A DNA stretch of 64,000 nt from DASXKD01 sp963762735 (GCA_963762735.1 CAVXMG010000045.1:120337-184336); one strand, 5' to 3'; counted from the first letter of the stretch, positions 53,379-62,434 are shown. Numbers and translations are program-made. Notes: a model not told the origin generated them from the letters alone.

Positions 53379-53736
53379 CACCCGCACGCCGACACCCGGA
53401 TCACCGGCCATCAACGGCGACATCGGCACCTATCTAGTTACGCCGCACCATCCCGGATAGCCGCGTCGCCGTCTGCCTGCGCGCGTTGTTTACATTTCAA
53501 AAGCCCCGGCGAAATCCGCCGCTCCAGCTCTCGAATGGCCTCCTGACCTGTGCCTCTTCGAGATCCGCCCGGCAGCGGCGCATGCCCGCCCGGCCGGCGC
53601 CGCTGGACGGGCGGACGGCCCCGGCCGTAGCTAGTGCGTGAGGGCCCGTCCCGGTTGCCAGGTCCGCCCGGCGGCCGGGTGGCGCCCGGTCCCGCGGCGC
53701 CCTGGCCGCGGGCACGCCGTTTGCGAGGAGGCCGGG
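53379..53736. other. Upstream region of the CBM2-tailed GH-A gene
   Basis: Short AT-rich spot at 53480-53510 (TTGTTTACATTTCAAAAG) may hold the promoter. There is no palindrome of the TGAAASTTTCA type here, so this enzyme may lie outside the proposed regulon. Confidence 0.4.
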
Positions 53737-55902
53737 ATGAGACATGCGAGCGCACCAGTGCGCCTGTGCAGGCAGGTACTCGTGGTGCTGTCGGGGATGG
53801 CGGTGGCCGGGCTGGTGACGGCGGGGCCCGCGGCCCCGCCAGCGGCGGCCCAGACGACCGCCTCGGTCACCGTGAACGCGACCTCCGGGCTCGGCACGAT
53901 CCCTGCCGACGCGATCGGCCTCAACACCGCCGTCTACGACGGGTACATGAACGACACCCCGATCCCGGGGCTGCTCAAGGCGGCGGGGATCGACGCGATG
54001 CGCTACCCGGGCGGCTCTTACTCCGACATCTACAACTGGCAGACCGGCACCGCCGCGGAAAACGGGTACGTGGCCCCCAACACCGGTTTCTCCAGCTTCA
54101 TGACCACCGCCAAGGCGGTCGGCGCAGAGCCGATCATCACCGTGAACTACGGCACGGGCACCCCGTCCCTGGCCGCCGCGTGGGTGTCGAGCGCGCTGTC
54201 CAGCAACGACGGCGTGAAGTATTGGGAGGTCGGCAACGAGGTCTACGGCAACGGGACCTACGGCGCGAACTGGGAGGCCGACTCGCACTGTGACACCTCC
54301 CCGTCGGGAGGCCCGGTCACGATCGGCAGTGAGCCCTCGCAGACCTACAACTGCGGCCCGGCCACCTACGCCTCGAACGTGGCCCAGTACATGACCGCGA
54401 TGCACGCCGCGAACCCGAACGCCAAGGTCTGCGCGATCCTCACCACGCCAGGGTTCTGGCCCGACGGGGTCACCAACTCGCAGACGAGCCCGCAGCCCTG
54501 GAACCAGACCGTGCTCACCGCGCTCGGCTCGAGCCTGCAGTGCGTGATCGTGCACTACTATCCGGGCGGCTCGACGGCCGCGGGCATGCTGACCGACCCG
54601 GCCGACATCGCCGGCGTCGTCAGCACGCTGCACAGCGAGATCAGCCAGTATGCCGGCATCGGCAACGCGGCCAGCATCCCGATCCTGGTGACCGAGACCA
54701 ACTCCACCATCGACATGGACACCCAGCCGGCCGCCCTGTTCGGCGCCGACATGTACATGACCTGGCTGGAGAACGGCGTCACCAACGTGGACTGGTGGAA
54801 CGAGCACAACGGTGCCGGCACGATCAGCACGGTGAACGGCGTGACCGACTATGGCGACCAGGGCATCCTGTCCAACGGTTCGAGCAGCAGCGGCACCACC
54901 GAGCCAGCGGCAGAGACGCCGTTCGCGCCCTACTACGGCATCGAAATGCTGACCAAGCTCGGCGCGCCCGGAGCCGAGATGGTGACCTCGACCTCAAGCA
55001 ATGCGCTGGTGCGGGTGCATGCGGTCCGGGCCGCCGACGGGAGCCTCAACGTCCTGATCGACAACGAGGACCCGTCGAACTCCTACGCCGTCAGCCTGGC
55101 CTACAACGGCTTCACGCCGAACGGCTCGCCGACCGTCTACACACTCGCAAACAACGCCACCTCGATCACGTCCGCGACGCAGAGTTCGACGTCCTCGGTG
55201 ACGGTGTCGCCATACTCGCTCACCGTGGTACACATCCCCGGCAGCGGGGGCAGCGGCGCCACCGCGCCAGGAGCGCCGGGACAGCCGACCGTGTCCGGGC
55301 TGTCGTCGAGTACCTCGGGCAGCAACACCGGCACCGCGACGCTGTCTTGGCCCGCGTCCAGCCCGGGCACCTACCCGGTCGCGGACTACCAGGTCTACCA
55401 GCAGGGCAGCGGCGGCAGCAGCACGCTGGCAGGCACCACCACGACCACGTCGCTCACCCTCACCGGGCTGACCATCGGCGACAGCTACACCTACAACGTG
55501 GTGGCCGTGGACAGCCACGCCAACTCGTCCCTGCCCTCGCCGCCGGTGACGTTCACGGTGCCGCCGCCCAAGAACAGCTCCTGTGCCGTGCACTACGCGG
55601 TCAACAGCAGCTGGCCCGGCGGCTTCAGCGGGTCGATCACGATGACCAACAACGGCAGCACGGCCATCAACCCGTGGCAGCTCACGTTCACGTTCCCGGC
55701 GTCCGGCGAGGGGGTCCAGGGCGGCTGGGACGGCACCTGGTCGCAGAGCGGCCAGCAGGTCACCGTCAACGCCGCGAGCTGGAACGCCACGATCCCCGCG
55801 AACGGCGGCTCGGTCACGATCGGGTTCAACGGCACAGACACCGGCCAGGATCCGGCGCCCACCGCCCTGTACGTCAGCGGCACCGTGTGCGCGAACGACT
55901 GA
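53737..55902 (+). CDS. Secreted clan GH-A glycosidase (GH51-like) with FN3 and CBM2
   Basis: 721 residues: signal peptide (LVVLSGMAVAGLVTAGPA), catalytic barrel (about 40-500), fibronectin type III domain (about 515-610, APGQPTVSGLSSSTSGSNTG) and CBM2 (SCAVHYAVNSSWPGGF to SGTVCAND). Catalytic clues are MRYPGGSYSDIYNW, the acid/base pair NE in KYWEVGNEVYGNG, HYYPGG, and a second glutamate in ILVTETNSTID; this set resembles alpha-L-arabinofuranosidases of GH51 and related clan-A families. Family assignment is tentative. GAGGAG precedes the ATG. With the arabinose operon, a debranching role on arabinoxylan would make sense. Confidence 0.75.
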   Translation: MRHASAPVRLCRQVLVVLSGMAVAGLVTAGPAAPPAAAQTTASVTVNATSGLGTIPADAIGLNTAVYDGYMNDTPIPGLLKAAGIDAMRYPGGSYSDIYNWQTGTAAENGYVAPNTGFSSFMTTAKAVGAEPIITVNYGTGTPSLAAAWVSSALSSNDGVKYWEVGNEVYGNGTYGANWEADSHCDTSPSGGPVTIGSEPSQTYNCGPATYASNVAQYMTAMHAANPNAKVCAILTTPGFWPDGVTNSQTSPQPWNQTVLTALGSSLQCVIVHYYPGGSTAAGMLTDPADIAGVVSTLHSEISQYAGIGNAASIPILVTETNSTIDMDTQPAALFGADMYMTWLENGVTNVDWWNEHNGAGTISTVNGVTDYGDQGILSNGSSSSGTTEPAAETPFAPYYGIEMLTKLGAPGAEMVTSTSSNALVRVHAVRAADGSLNVLIDNEDPSNSYAVSLAYNGFTPNGSPTVYTLANNATSITSATQSSTSSVTVSPYSLTVVHIPGSGGSGATAPGAPGQPTVSGLSSSTSGSNTGTATLSWPASSPGTYPVADYQVYQQGSGGSSTLAGTTTTTSLTLTGLTIGDSYTYNVVAVDSHANSSLPSPPVTFTVPPPKNSSCAVHYAVNSSWPGGFSGSITMTNNGSTAINPWQLTFTFPASGEGVQGGWDGTWSQSGQQVTVNAASWNATIPANGGSVTIGFNGTDTGQDPAPTALYVSGTVCAND

Positions 55903-55913
55903 CCTGCTGATCG

Positions 55914-57548
55914 CTAGCCGGACCCGTTCACGCTCTTGACAAGGGTGGCAAGCTCGCGGTCCAGTTCGGCAACGGCGGCCTTGGTGATGGCGCCCTCGCC
56001 GAGCCGGGCCGCGAGCTTCGCCTTGAGGGCGCCTGCGAGCTGGGCCACACCGGCGGTGTTTCCCGCGGCCAGGTCCGCCTGGACCGGCTGGAGCAGGTTG
56101 CTGAGGTCCACGCCGACGTCCTGCCTTATCTGGCCGGACGCCACGCCGTGCCGGACGGTGGCCTGGATCTGGTCCAGGACCTGGATCGGCGGCGGGGAGG
56201 CGGAGGCGAGCACCGAAGAGGAGGCGTCCGCCGACGGCAGCGGGTGCGCCGTCCGGGCCGTCCCGGCCGGGCGGGAGGCGGTCACGTGCGCCGACGGCGT
56301 AGCGGACGCGCCCGTGGTCTGGGCCGCGGGTGAGGTGAGGAACTGGGTCAGCACTACGGCAGCCACGGCGATCCCGGTCGCCGCTGCCGCGCCGAAGGCG
56401 AGCACCCTCGCCCGCCCACGCCCCACCATGCCGAGGCGGTCCCTGGGGGTGCGGCGGGTTCCGGGGCCGGTCCTGCCGTGCTGACCACGGCCGGGGCCGC
56501 TCCCGCGGCCAGACCGTTCCGCGGGGCCGCCGTTGGCGCCCGGCCCGCCGGGTGCGCCGTCCGGCACCCACCGGCCCACCGGCACCGGGGCGGCGCGCTC
56601 GTCAGCCGCGCGCTCGCGAGCCTGGCCCGTATCATCGTTGCCCCTGCGTGGTTCTGCCGTGCTGGCCTGCCCCGGCTCCCCCTCGGCACGGGCCGCGGCC
56701 GGCTGGGCAGCCAGAGCCTGGCGGGACATGAACGCGACGTGCGCAGCGCTGGGCCGATCCCGTGGGCTCGCGCCCAGGCAGGCCGCCCAGAGCGCGGCCA
56801 GGTCCGGCGTCACCGGGTCGGCGGTGGGGTTGGCCACCGGCGGGGAGCCGGATGTCCCGGCCGCGGCGATGCCGCTGAGGCAGGCGACGAACAGCACGCC
56901 CAGTGAGTACATGTCAGAGGCCGTGGTGGCAGGCCCGCCGCTGAGGCGCTCGGGGGCCGCGTAGGACAGCACGCTCTGGAACCGCTCATCCGGCGGCCGC
57001 TCGCGCAGGGCGGACAGGCCGAAGTCGGTGACCTTCACCCCGGCGGGCCCGTCGATGACGTTCGCCGGCACGAGGTTGCCGTGGATCACCCCGGCGCGGT
57101 GCGCGGCGGCGAGAGCGTCGGCCACAGACGCCACGAACCGCAGCGCCTCGGCGGCCGGGAGCGAGCCACCGGCCAGGCGCTCCTCCAGCGTGGGTCCCGG
57201 CACCAGGTCTCTGACCAGGTAGGGGATCGCGGGGCGGCCATCGGCGGCAGGCTCCTCGCCGTAGTGGTGGACCTGGGCGATGCCCGGGTTCGAGAGCGCG
57301 GCCACGGTCGCGAAAACGAGCCCGAAACCCGGCCGGTCGCCCCCGGCCGATCGCGCGCCCAGGGTTTTCACGGCCACCTCGCGGCCGGACGTTTCGTCCA
57401 CCGCGCGCCACACGCTGCCAGGCCCTCCGCCCCCGACCGGCCCGACGAGCCGGAACCGGCAGCCGAGGACCAGTCCCGCCCGTAACTGATCCACGAACCA
57501 AGTCTGCCCGAAAGGGGCAGGCCGACGCGAAACTTGCGGAAAGACCAT
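55914..57548 (-). CDS. Membrane Ser/Thr kinase-like protein, predicted pseudokinase
   Basis: 544 residues: kinase fold (about 25-280), Pro/Gly/Arg-rich linker, a transmembrane helix (about 390-413, VLAFGAAAATGIAVAAVVLTQ) and an extracellular helical tail. The glycine loop is loose (VGGGGPGSV), the ATP lysine is present (VAVK61) and DFG is intact (175-177), but the catalytic HRD is HGN (156-158) and the following lysine is valine (HGNLVPAN), so phosphotransfer is unlikely. Such degenerate kinases serve as scaffolds or sensors. ATG 57548 is used; GTG 57491 is an alternative start and lies closer to the domain. No clear ribosome binding site for either. Confidence 0.8.
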   Translation of the reverse strand: MVFPQVSRRPAPFGQTWFVDQLRAGLVLGCRFRLVGPVGGGGPGSVWRAVDETSGREVAVKTLGARSAGGDRPGFGLVFATVAALSNPGIAQVHHYGEEPAADGRPAIPYLVRDLVPGPTLEERLAGGSLPAAEALRFVASVADALAAAHRAGVIHGNLVPANVIDGPAGVKVTDFGLSALRERPPDERFQSVLSYAAPERLSGGPATTASDMYSLGVLFVACLSGIAAAGTSGSPPVANPTADPVTPDLAALWAACLGASPRDRPSAAHVAFMSRQALAAQPAAARAEGEPGQASTAEPRRGNDDTGQARERAADERAAPVPVGRWVPDGAPGGPGANGGPAERSGRGSGPGRGQHGRTGPGTRRTPRDRLGMVGRGRARVLAFGAAAATGIAVAAVVLTQFLTSPAAQTTGASATPSAHVTASRPAGTARTAHPLPSADASSSVLASASPPPIQVLDQIQATVRHGVASGQIRQDVGVDLSNLLQPVQADLAAGNTAGVAQLAGALKAKLAARLGEGAITKAAVAELDRELATLVKSVNGSG

Positions 57549-57590
57549 GGCGACGATGACGGCGGAGTCAGGGCGGACTCGATGCGCTGG

Positions 57591-59909
57591 CTACGGAGTG
57601 CGGGCGGCGAGGCGGCGCAGCGCGGCGCGGGCCACCGCAGGGTCGGTGGTGGCCCAGAACGGCGGCAGGGACGCGCGCAGGAAGCCGCTGTAGCGCGCGG
57701 TGGCCAGGCGCGGGTCGAGCACGGCGACCATCCCCTTGTCCTCCATGGTCCGCAGCAGCCTGCCCGCGCCCTGGGCGAGCAGCAGCCCCGCATGCGCCGC
57801 CGCCACGGTCATGAACCCGTTGCCGCCGCGCGCCGCCACCGCGCGCTGCCGGGCCGAGGCAAGCGGGTCGTCGGGCCGGGGGAACGGGATCCTGTCGATC
57901 ACCACAAGCTGCAGCGCCCGCCCTGGCACGTCCACGCCCTGCCACAGGGACAGCGTGCCGAACAGGCAGGTTGCCTCGTCCTCGGCGAACTGCCTGACAA
58001 GCTGGGCGGTGGCGTCGTCGCCCTGGCACAGCAGCGGCCGGCCGAGCACGCCGCGAAGCTCCTCGGTGGCCTGCCGCGCCGCCCGCATCGACGAGAACAG
58101 CCCGAGCGTGCGGCCGCCCGCGGCCTCGATGAGCTCACGGATCTCGGTGAGATAGGACGGCGGGAGCCCGTCCCTGCCTGGCGGGGGAAGGTGGCGCGCG
58201 ACGTAGAGGATGCCGCTGCGCGGATGGTCGAACGGCGAGCCGACGTCACGCCCGGACCAGGCCAGCCCGTGCCTGCCCGCCGCGCCGGCCCGGTCCGCAC
58301 CGGCCCGGTCCGCACCGGCCCGGTCCGCACCGTTCGCGTCCGTGTCTGTGCGCCGCGTCAGCCTGGCTACGTCATTCCTGGCCGCGTCATCCCCGGCCGC
58401 GCCGCCATCCGCCCCACCGCCGCCCGCCGCGCTGCCGTCTGCCGCGCCCCCGCCCGCCGGACCGCCGTCCGTGGCGTCATCGGCGGCCGGGTCCTTGCGG
58501 CCTGGGCCGTCCGGGACGGCCTGGCCGTCCTCCTGGTCCCCCAGTGGCAGCCCCCACTGGCGGGCCAGTGGCTCGAACGACCCGCCGACCGCGAGTGTCG
58601 CCGATGTCAGCACCACGGTCCTGCGGCGGAAGACGCGTTCCGCCAGCAGCCCGCCCACCTGCAGCGGAGCCACATGCAAGGTCGGCGGCCGCTGCCGCTC
58701 GTCCACACCGGCCCGGTCCATCCACACCACGTCCGGCCGGGCAGCGACGTCGTCGCCGAACGCACCCAGGACGCGCTCGGCGGTTTCGGCGATATCGCTC
58801 AGCGCGGCGAGCGCGGCCCGGCCCGCGGCCAATCGTTCTGCATCATCGGATATTTCCTTGCCGACGGCGCGCACCTGTGCGGCACACGAGGTAGCGGCGG
58901 CGCGCAGCGCGGTCAGCGCCGTCGCCAGCGGTTCGGCCAGGATGTCCAGGCGGCCGGGGCTGACCTCGGGCAGCACCCGGCCCAGGCCCTCGGCAGCCTC
59001 CCGCAACTGGTCCAGTAGCTCGCCGGCTTTCGGGGTCTCCCCGGTCAGGATCCGGGCGGTACGGCGGGCGGCGGCCTCGGCGCCGGGGGCGGACAGTTCC
59101 CGTGACGCCGCCGTGGTGACCCGGCTGACCAGGTCGTGCGCCTCGTCGATGACGACCACGTCGTGCTCGGGCAGCACGATGAAGTCCTCGATCGCATCGA
59201 TCGCGAGCAGGGCGTGATTGGTGACCACGATGTCCACCAGCCCGGCACGCTCGCGGGCCCGCTCGGCGAAGCATTCGAAGCCGTTCGGGCAGCGGGCGGC
59301 GCCGATGCATTCCTTGGCACTGATCGCGACCTGCCGCCAGGCGCGGTCCTCCACCCCGGGCACCAGTTCGTCGCGGTCGCCGGTTTCTGTGCCCGCCGCC
59401 CACTCGTGCAGTCGCTGGACCTGCCTGCCGACCGCGGACACGGCCGCGGGGTCGAACAAGGTCTCCCCCGGCTCCTCCGGTGCCCCGCCGTTCAGCCGGT
59501 ACCGGCACAGGTAGTTGCCGCGGCCCTTGAGGATCGCGAAGGTCGGGGCACGGCCGGACAGCGGTTCCAGGGCCGCGGCGAGGCGGGGCAGGTCACGGTC
59601 GATCAACTGGCGCTGCAACGCGATCGTCGCGGTCGCCACCACGACACTGGAGCCGGTGGCCATGGCATGGGCCACCGCGGGCACCAGGTAGGCGAGCGAT
59701 TTGCCGGTCCCGGTGCCGGCCTGAACCGCCAGGTGCTCGCCGGTGACGATGGACCGCTCCACCGCCTGCGCCATCGTGACCTGGCCGGAGCGCTCCGTCC
59801 CGCCGATCCCCTCGACCGCCGCGGCGAGCAGCGTGGTGATCTCAGGCCCGGCGGTGTCCGGGGCCGGGCTTGTCGCCCCGGCCTGGCGCTGCTTCTCACC
59901 GGTCGGCAC
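57591..59909 (-). CDS. DinG-type ATP-dependent DNA helicase (iron-sulphur)
   Basis: 772-residue superfamily 2 helicase of the XPD/DinG group. Walker A GTGTGKS (65-71), four cysteines fitting a [4Fe-4S] cluster (135, 201, 207, 213), DEAH (255-258), SAT-like motif VVLTSATLAVGGSF, and C-terminal VDVPGRALQLVVIDRIPFPRPDDP and QGAGRLLRT. Probably a 5'-3' helicase for repair or R-loop removal. An insertion of about 90 Gly/Ala/Asp-rich residues (around 490-580), including RAGAD repeats encoded by a 15-bp tandem repeat, separates SAT from the second RecA domain; it is likely a surface loop. Confidence 0.92.
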   Translation of the reverse strand: MPTGEKQRQAGATSPAPDTAGPEITTLLAAAVEGIGGTERSGQVTMAQAVERSIVTGEHLAVQAGTGTGKSLAYLVPAVAHAMATGSSVVVATATIALQRQLIDRDLPRLAAALEPLSGRAPTFAILKGRGNYLCRYRLNGGAPEEPGETLFDPAAVSAVGRQVQRLHEWAAGTETGDRDELVPGVEDRAWRQVAISAKECIGAARCPNGFECFAERARERAGLVDIVVTNHALLAIDAIEDFIVLPEHDVVVIDEAHDLVSRVTTAASRELSAPGAEAAARRTARILTGETPKAGELLDQLREAAEGLGRVLPEVSPGRLDILAEPLATALTALRAAATSCAAQVRAVGKEISDDAERLAAGRAALAALSDIAETAERVLGAFGDDVAARPDVVWMDRAGVDERQRPPTLHVAPLQVGGLLAERVFRRRTVVLTSATLAVGGSFEPLARQWGLPLGDQEDGQAVPDGPGRKDPAADDATDGGPAGGGAADGSAAGGGGADGGAAGDDAARNDVARLTRRTDTDANGADRAGADRAGADRAGAAGRHGLAWSGRDVGSPFDHPRSGILYVARHLPPPGRDGLPPSYLTEIRELIEAAGGRTLGLFSSMRAARQATEELRGVLGRPLLCQGDDATAQLVRQFAEDEATCLFGTLSLWQGVDVPGRALQLVVIDRIPFPRPDDPLASARQRAVAARGGNGFMTVAAAHAGLLLAQGAGRLLRTMEDKGMVAVLDPRLATARYSGFLRASLPPFWATTDPAVARAALRRLAARTP
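58286..58330. repeat. Three exact tandem copies of a 15-bp unit inside the helicase gene
   Basis: CGGCCCGGTCCGCAC at 58286, 58301 and 58316; on the coding strand it encodes repeats of RAGAD-like residues. In frame, so it changes only loop length. Confidence 0.85.
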
Positions 59910-59994
59910 ACCGGAACGCTACCGCGTGCCACCGACGACCCGGCCGAGATACTCGCCGTAGGCGTGGGTGGCGTGTCTTGTCTGGCGTGCTCGT

Positions 59995-60240
59995 CGCCGG
60001 GACGCCCGGTGCGGATCCCGTCGAGGACGATCTGGGTCAGGCGGCGCCGCTGGTTGATGCCGTCTTCGCCTGGCGCGACCCGCCAGAGGTAGCCCATGAG
60101 CAGCAGCACGTCGGCGGGGTCAAGGCCACGGCGGACGCTGTTGTCGGCGACGCAGGAGTCCAGCAGCTTCGTCACGGCGCGGGCCCCGTCCACGGCACGA
60201 GCCGGTTCGACTACCGTTTCCGCGTCGATGAGGGGACCGC
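59995..60240 (-). pseudogene. C-terminal fragment of a TetR-family regulator
   Basis: Reading minus strand: VEPARAVDGARAVTKLLDSC, DNSVRRGLDPADVLLLMGYLW, GINQRRRLTQIVLDGIRTG. This is the end of a TetR-type ligand-binding domain (the segment before the C-terminal helix). No DNA-binding domain is encoded upstream, where the HWNG-repeat gene begins on the other strand, and no stop codon follows at the normal place. A decayed gene. Confidence 0.6.
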
Positions 60241-60321
60241 CGACGCCCGCGCAACACCGACCATGGCGGCAGCCGACTCGTGGTACCGGCAGGGGGAATA
60301 CTGGCCACGAAGGGAGACGCC

Positions 60322-61542
60322 GTGCTTCGTTACCGGACCCCGATCCTGGCCACCCTCCTCGCGGCGGCGCTGCTGGCGGCCGCCCCGGCGCTGGCGGCCA
60401 GTCCGGCGCTCGCGGCCGGGTGGACCGTGGTGCCGATCCCGCCATCCGGGCAGAACGCGTTCGTCATCGGCCTGGCCGCCGACAGCGGCACCGGCGCCTG
60501 GGCCGTCGGCACCGTCAACCGGACGGGTGGCGCCGCACCTGGCCCGCTGATCGACCACTGGAACGGCACCGCGTGGCACGTCGCGGCGGCTCCGGCCTAC
60601 CCGGCCAGCGACCTGGTCAACCTCGACGCCGTCAGCACGTCGGGCGGCGCCGACGCCTGGGCGGGGGGCTTCACCGAGACCGGGGGCGGCGGCGGCCAGC
60701 CGTTCCCGACCGCGGCGCACTGGAACGGCACGGCCTGGGCCATCGTGCCACCGGCGAGCATTACGATCGGCGGCCAGCCGGTGTCGAACTATCTGGTCGG
60801 CCTCACGGACCTCGGGCCGGCCGACGCCTGGGCGGTGGACGACTGTACGCCCGAGGCGACCGGGTTCGTCGAGCACTGGGACGGCAATGCCTGGAGCGTC
60901 GTGCCGGTTCCGGACCCGAACCCGGTCCATCCGGCGATGACCCAGTCGCTGTCTGCCATCTCCGCGGACTCCGCGCACGACGTCTGGGCGGTCGGGGACT
61001 ACCTCATCCGTACCGGCCCGGCCTCGGACCGCTACGAGACCTACACGCTGCACTGGAACGGCACGTCGTGGCGGGTCGTGCACATGCCCAAGGTCGCGGG
61101 CACCAACGATCTTGAGGCCTACCAGTTCAACGCCATCGACGCGATCAGCCCGGACAACGTCTGGGCGGTGGGTGACGCGGGCATCAACGTCACCACGATC
61201 GGCACGCCGTCACGGACCCTGATCGAGCACTGGAACGGCACCACGTGGAGCATCGTGCCCAGCCCCAAGGGCGGGACCGCGCCGTTCCTTGACGGTGTGG
61301 CTGCGGTGGGCCCGGCCAGCATTTGGGCGGTGGGCAGCGACACCCCCGCCGGCGGACAGCCGCAGACCCTGGCGCTGCACTGGAACGGCACGGCCTGGAC
61401 CCGGGCGCCGAGCCCCACCGTCGGCGGCGCGAGCCGCCTGGTGACGGCGTCCGCCATCCCCGGCGGCAGCGGCATCTGGGCGGCCGGCTACAGCGGCACC
61501 TCAGGCTCGTTCAACCCCCTGGCTCTGCGCACTGCCGGGTAG
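60322..61542 (+). CDS. Secreted HWNG-repeat beta-propeller protein (paralogue 4)
   Basis: 406 residues: signal peptide (ILATLLAAALLAAAPALAAS) then about seven repeats, for example AISADSAHDVWAVGDYLIRTG and LHWNGTSWRVVHMPK, GVAAVGPASIWAVGSDTPAGG and LHWNGTAWTRAPSPT. Cysteine-free repeats as in paralogues 1 and 3. GTG 60322 follows GGGAG; an in-frame start 42 bases earlier is less likely. It lies 11 kb from the other three, outside the intergenic repeat cluster. Function unknown. Confidence 0.8.
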   Translation: MLRYRTPILATLLAAALLAAAPALAASPALAAGWTVVPIPPSGQNAFVIGLAADSGTGAWAVGTVNRTGGAAPGPLIDHWNGTAWHVAAAPAYPASDLVNLDAVSTSGGADAWAGGFTETGGGGGQPFPTAAHWNGTAWAIVPPASITIGGQPVSNYLVGLTDLGPADAWAVDDCTPEATGFVEHWDGNAWSVVPVPDPNPVHPAMTQSLSAISADSAHDVWAVGDYLIRTGPASDRYETYTLHWNGTSWRVVHMPKVAGTNDLEAYQFNAIDAISPDNVWAVGDAGINVTTIGTPSRTLIEHWNGTTWSIVPSPKGGTAPFLDGVAAVGPASIWAVGSDTPAGGQPQTLALHWNGTAWTRAPSPTVGGASRLVTASAIPGGSGIWAAGYSGTSGSFNPLALRTAG

Positions 61543-61578
61543 CCAGGCGCGTGCAGCCCTTTCCGCGTACAGCCCTCG

Positions 61579-61815
61579 TCATGAGCGCTTGGAGACGTAG
61601 ACGCCTTTGCCTTTGAGGACGTAAACCAAGCCTTCTTCCTTCAGTAGAGCGACAGCGTGGTCCACGGTCCCTCGTGCGACCCCGTACCGCTGCACCAGTG
61701 TCTTGCCACTCGGCAAGGCCCGCTCAGGTTGAAGCTCCCCCGAGGCGATCTGAGCACGCAGGATCTCGGCCAACTGCTCGTACACCGGGACGCCGCGCTC
61801 ATGATCAATTGACAT
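61579..61815 (-). CDS. Mini GntR-type DNA-binding protein
   Basis: 78 residues comprising only a GntR winged helix: RGVPVYEQLAEILRAQIASGEL, LPSGKTLVQRYGVARGTVDHAVALLKEEGLVYV, KGKGVYVSKR. No effector domain, so it may sense nothing itself or act with a partner. Small GntR proteins of this kind are usually found beside small actinobacterial genes or mobile DNA. It is divergent from two small coupled genes across a palindrome-rich spacer. Confidence 0.88.
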   Translation of the reverse strand: MSIDHERGVPVYEQLAEILRAQIASGELQPERALPSGKTLVQRYGVARGTVDHAVALLKEEGLVYVLKGKGVYVSKRS

Positions 61816-61857
61816 TACCCCAGGTTAGGTACCCAAGGAGGCGTATAAGAGATCGAG

Positions 61858-61895
61858 GGTAACTAGAGTTCGTCTCTGGTATACCATGAGTTACC
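61858..61895. promoter_or_regulatory. Nested palindromes in the mini-GntR spacer
   Basis: GGTAACT (61858-61864) and AGTTACC (61889-61895) are perfect inverse arms 24 bases apart, and GGTATACC (61878-61885) is a perfect 8-bp palindrome between them. Likely operator for the mini-GntR, controlling both divergent directions. Confidence 0.6.
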
Positions 61896-61911
61896 AAAGC
61901 AAGCTAAGAGA

Positions 61912-61945
61912 GGTTGCAGCTCGCGAACCACCGCGAGTTGCAACC
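61912..61945 (+). promoter_or_regulatory. Strong stem-loop in the leader of the small gene pair
   Basis: GGTTGCAGCTCGCG pairs with CGCGAGTTGCAACC through 14 bp (one G-T pair), six-base loop AACCAC, ending 34 bases before the GTG of the first small gene. Its place between operator and ribosome binding site suggests an RNA-level control or an attenuator. Confidence 0.6.
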
Positions 61946-61979
61946 CCTGCGGGATCACCCGGCAAGGAGGGCAGAACCC

Positions 61980-62210
61980 GTGACCACAGCATCGCACCGG
62001 GCCGACCCTGCTGATGACGCCCAGCGCGCTGCCCTGGCGACCATCCCCGGCGACTACCCCGGCTGGCTCGCCTGGCAAGGCGCCATCGCCGGGCTGCTGT
62101 ACGCCCGCAGGCCGAGATCGAGCCCGCCGATGGTGGTCAGATCGACCACCACGTACGGCTTGCGCCAGGAAATCGAATCCGCCGAGCGGGAGCGCGGGTT
62201 ACGGCCGTGA
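61980..62210 (+). CDS. Small hypothetical protein, first of a coupled pair
   Basis: 76 residues from a GTG with AAGGAGG ten bases upstream. Contains DAQRAALATIPGDYPGWLAWQGAIAGLLYARRPRSSPP and STTTYGLRQEIESAERERGLRP; no known domain recognised. Predicted soluble. Its TGA overlaps the GTG of the next small gene (GTGA), so the two proteins are probably made in fixed ratio. Arranged behind a mini-GntR operator. Confidence 0.6.
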   Translation: MTTASHRADPADDAQRAALATIPGDYPGWLAWQGAIAGLLYARRPRSSPPMVVRSTTTYGLRQEIESAERERGLRP

Positions 62211-62434
62211 CCGACGACGCGATTGGCAGCGACCTGGCCGGCCTCCGCCAGGAATTCGAGGGGTCTGGCTTCACTTTTGGCTCCGTCTGGGCGAGCGCTG
62301 GAGCCGGGCCGGACGCAAGGCGCCTGTTCGCCAGCCATGGAACCATGCTGATCACCGCCTGGAACGCCGCCGAACTTCGCCTGCGAATCCGTGAAGAGAT
62401 GCGCCGCGGCGAGAAGACCGCCTGGGAGGCATGA
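62207..62434 (+). CDS. Small hypothetical protein, second of a coupled pair
   Basis: 75 residues from a GTG overlapping the previous stop. ASDLAGLRQEFEGSGF-type helix, FGSVWASAGAGPDARRLFAS and a charged C-terminal helix (AELRLRIREEMRRGEKTAWEA). I do not recognise it. The overlap and the shared leader stem-loop imply a two-component unit; a toxin/antitoxin relation is possible but the sequences give no direct sign of it. Confidence 0.6.
   Translation: MTDDAIGSDLAGLRQEFEGSGFTFGSVWASAGAGPDARRLFASHGTMLITAWNAAELRLRIREEMRRGEKTAWEA

Noticed and set aside
57505..57535. GAAACTTGCGGAAAG near the kinase start as a further LacI operator
   Set aside because: Lacks the second arm of TGAAASTTTCA and lies at the coding edge.
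61585..61590. AGCGCT occurrences as CelR-type sites
   Set aside because: The six-base core is common in GC-rich DNA; only the 31782 site has extended symmetry.
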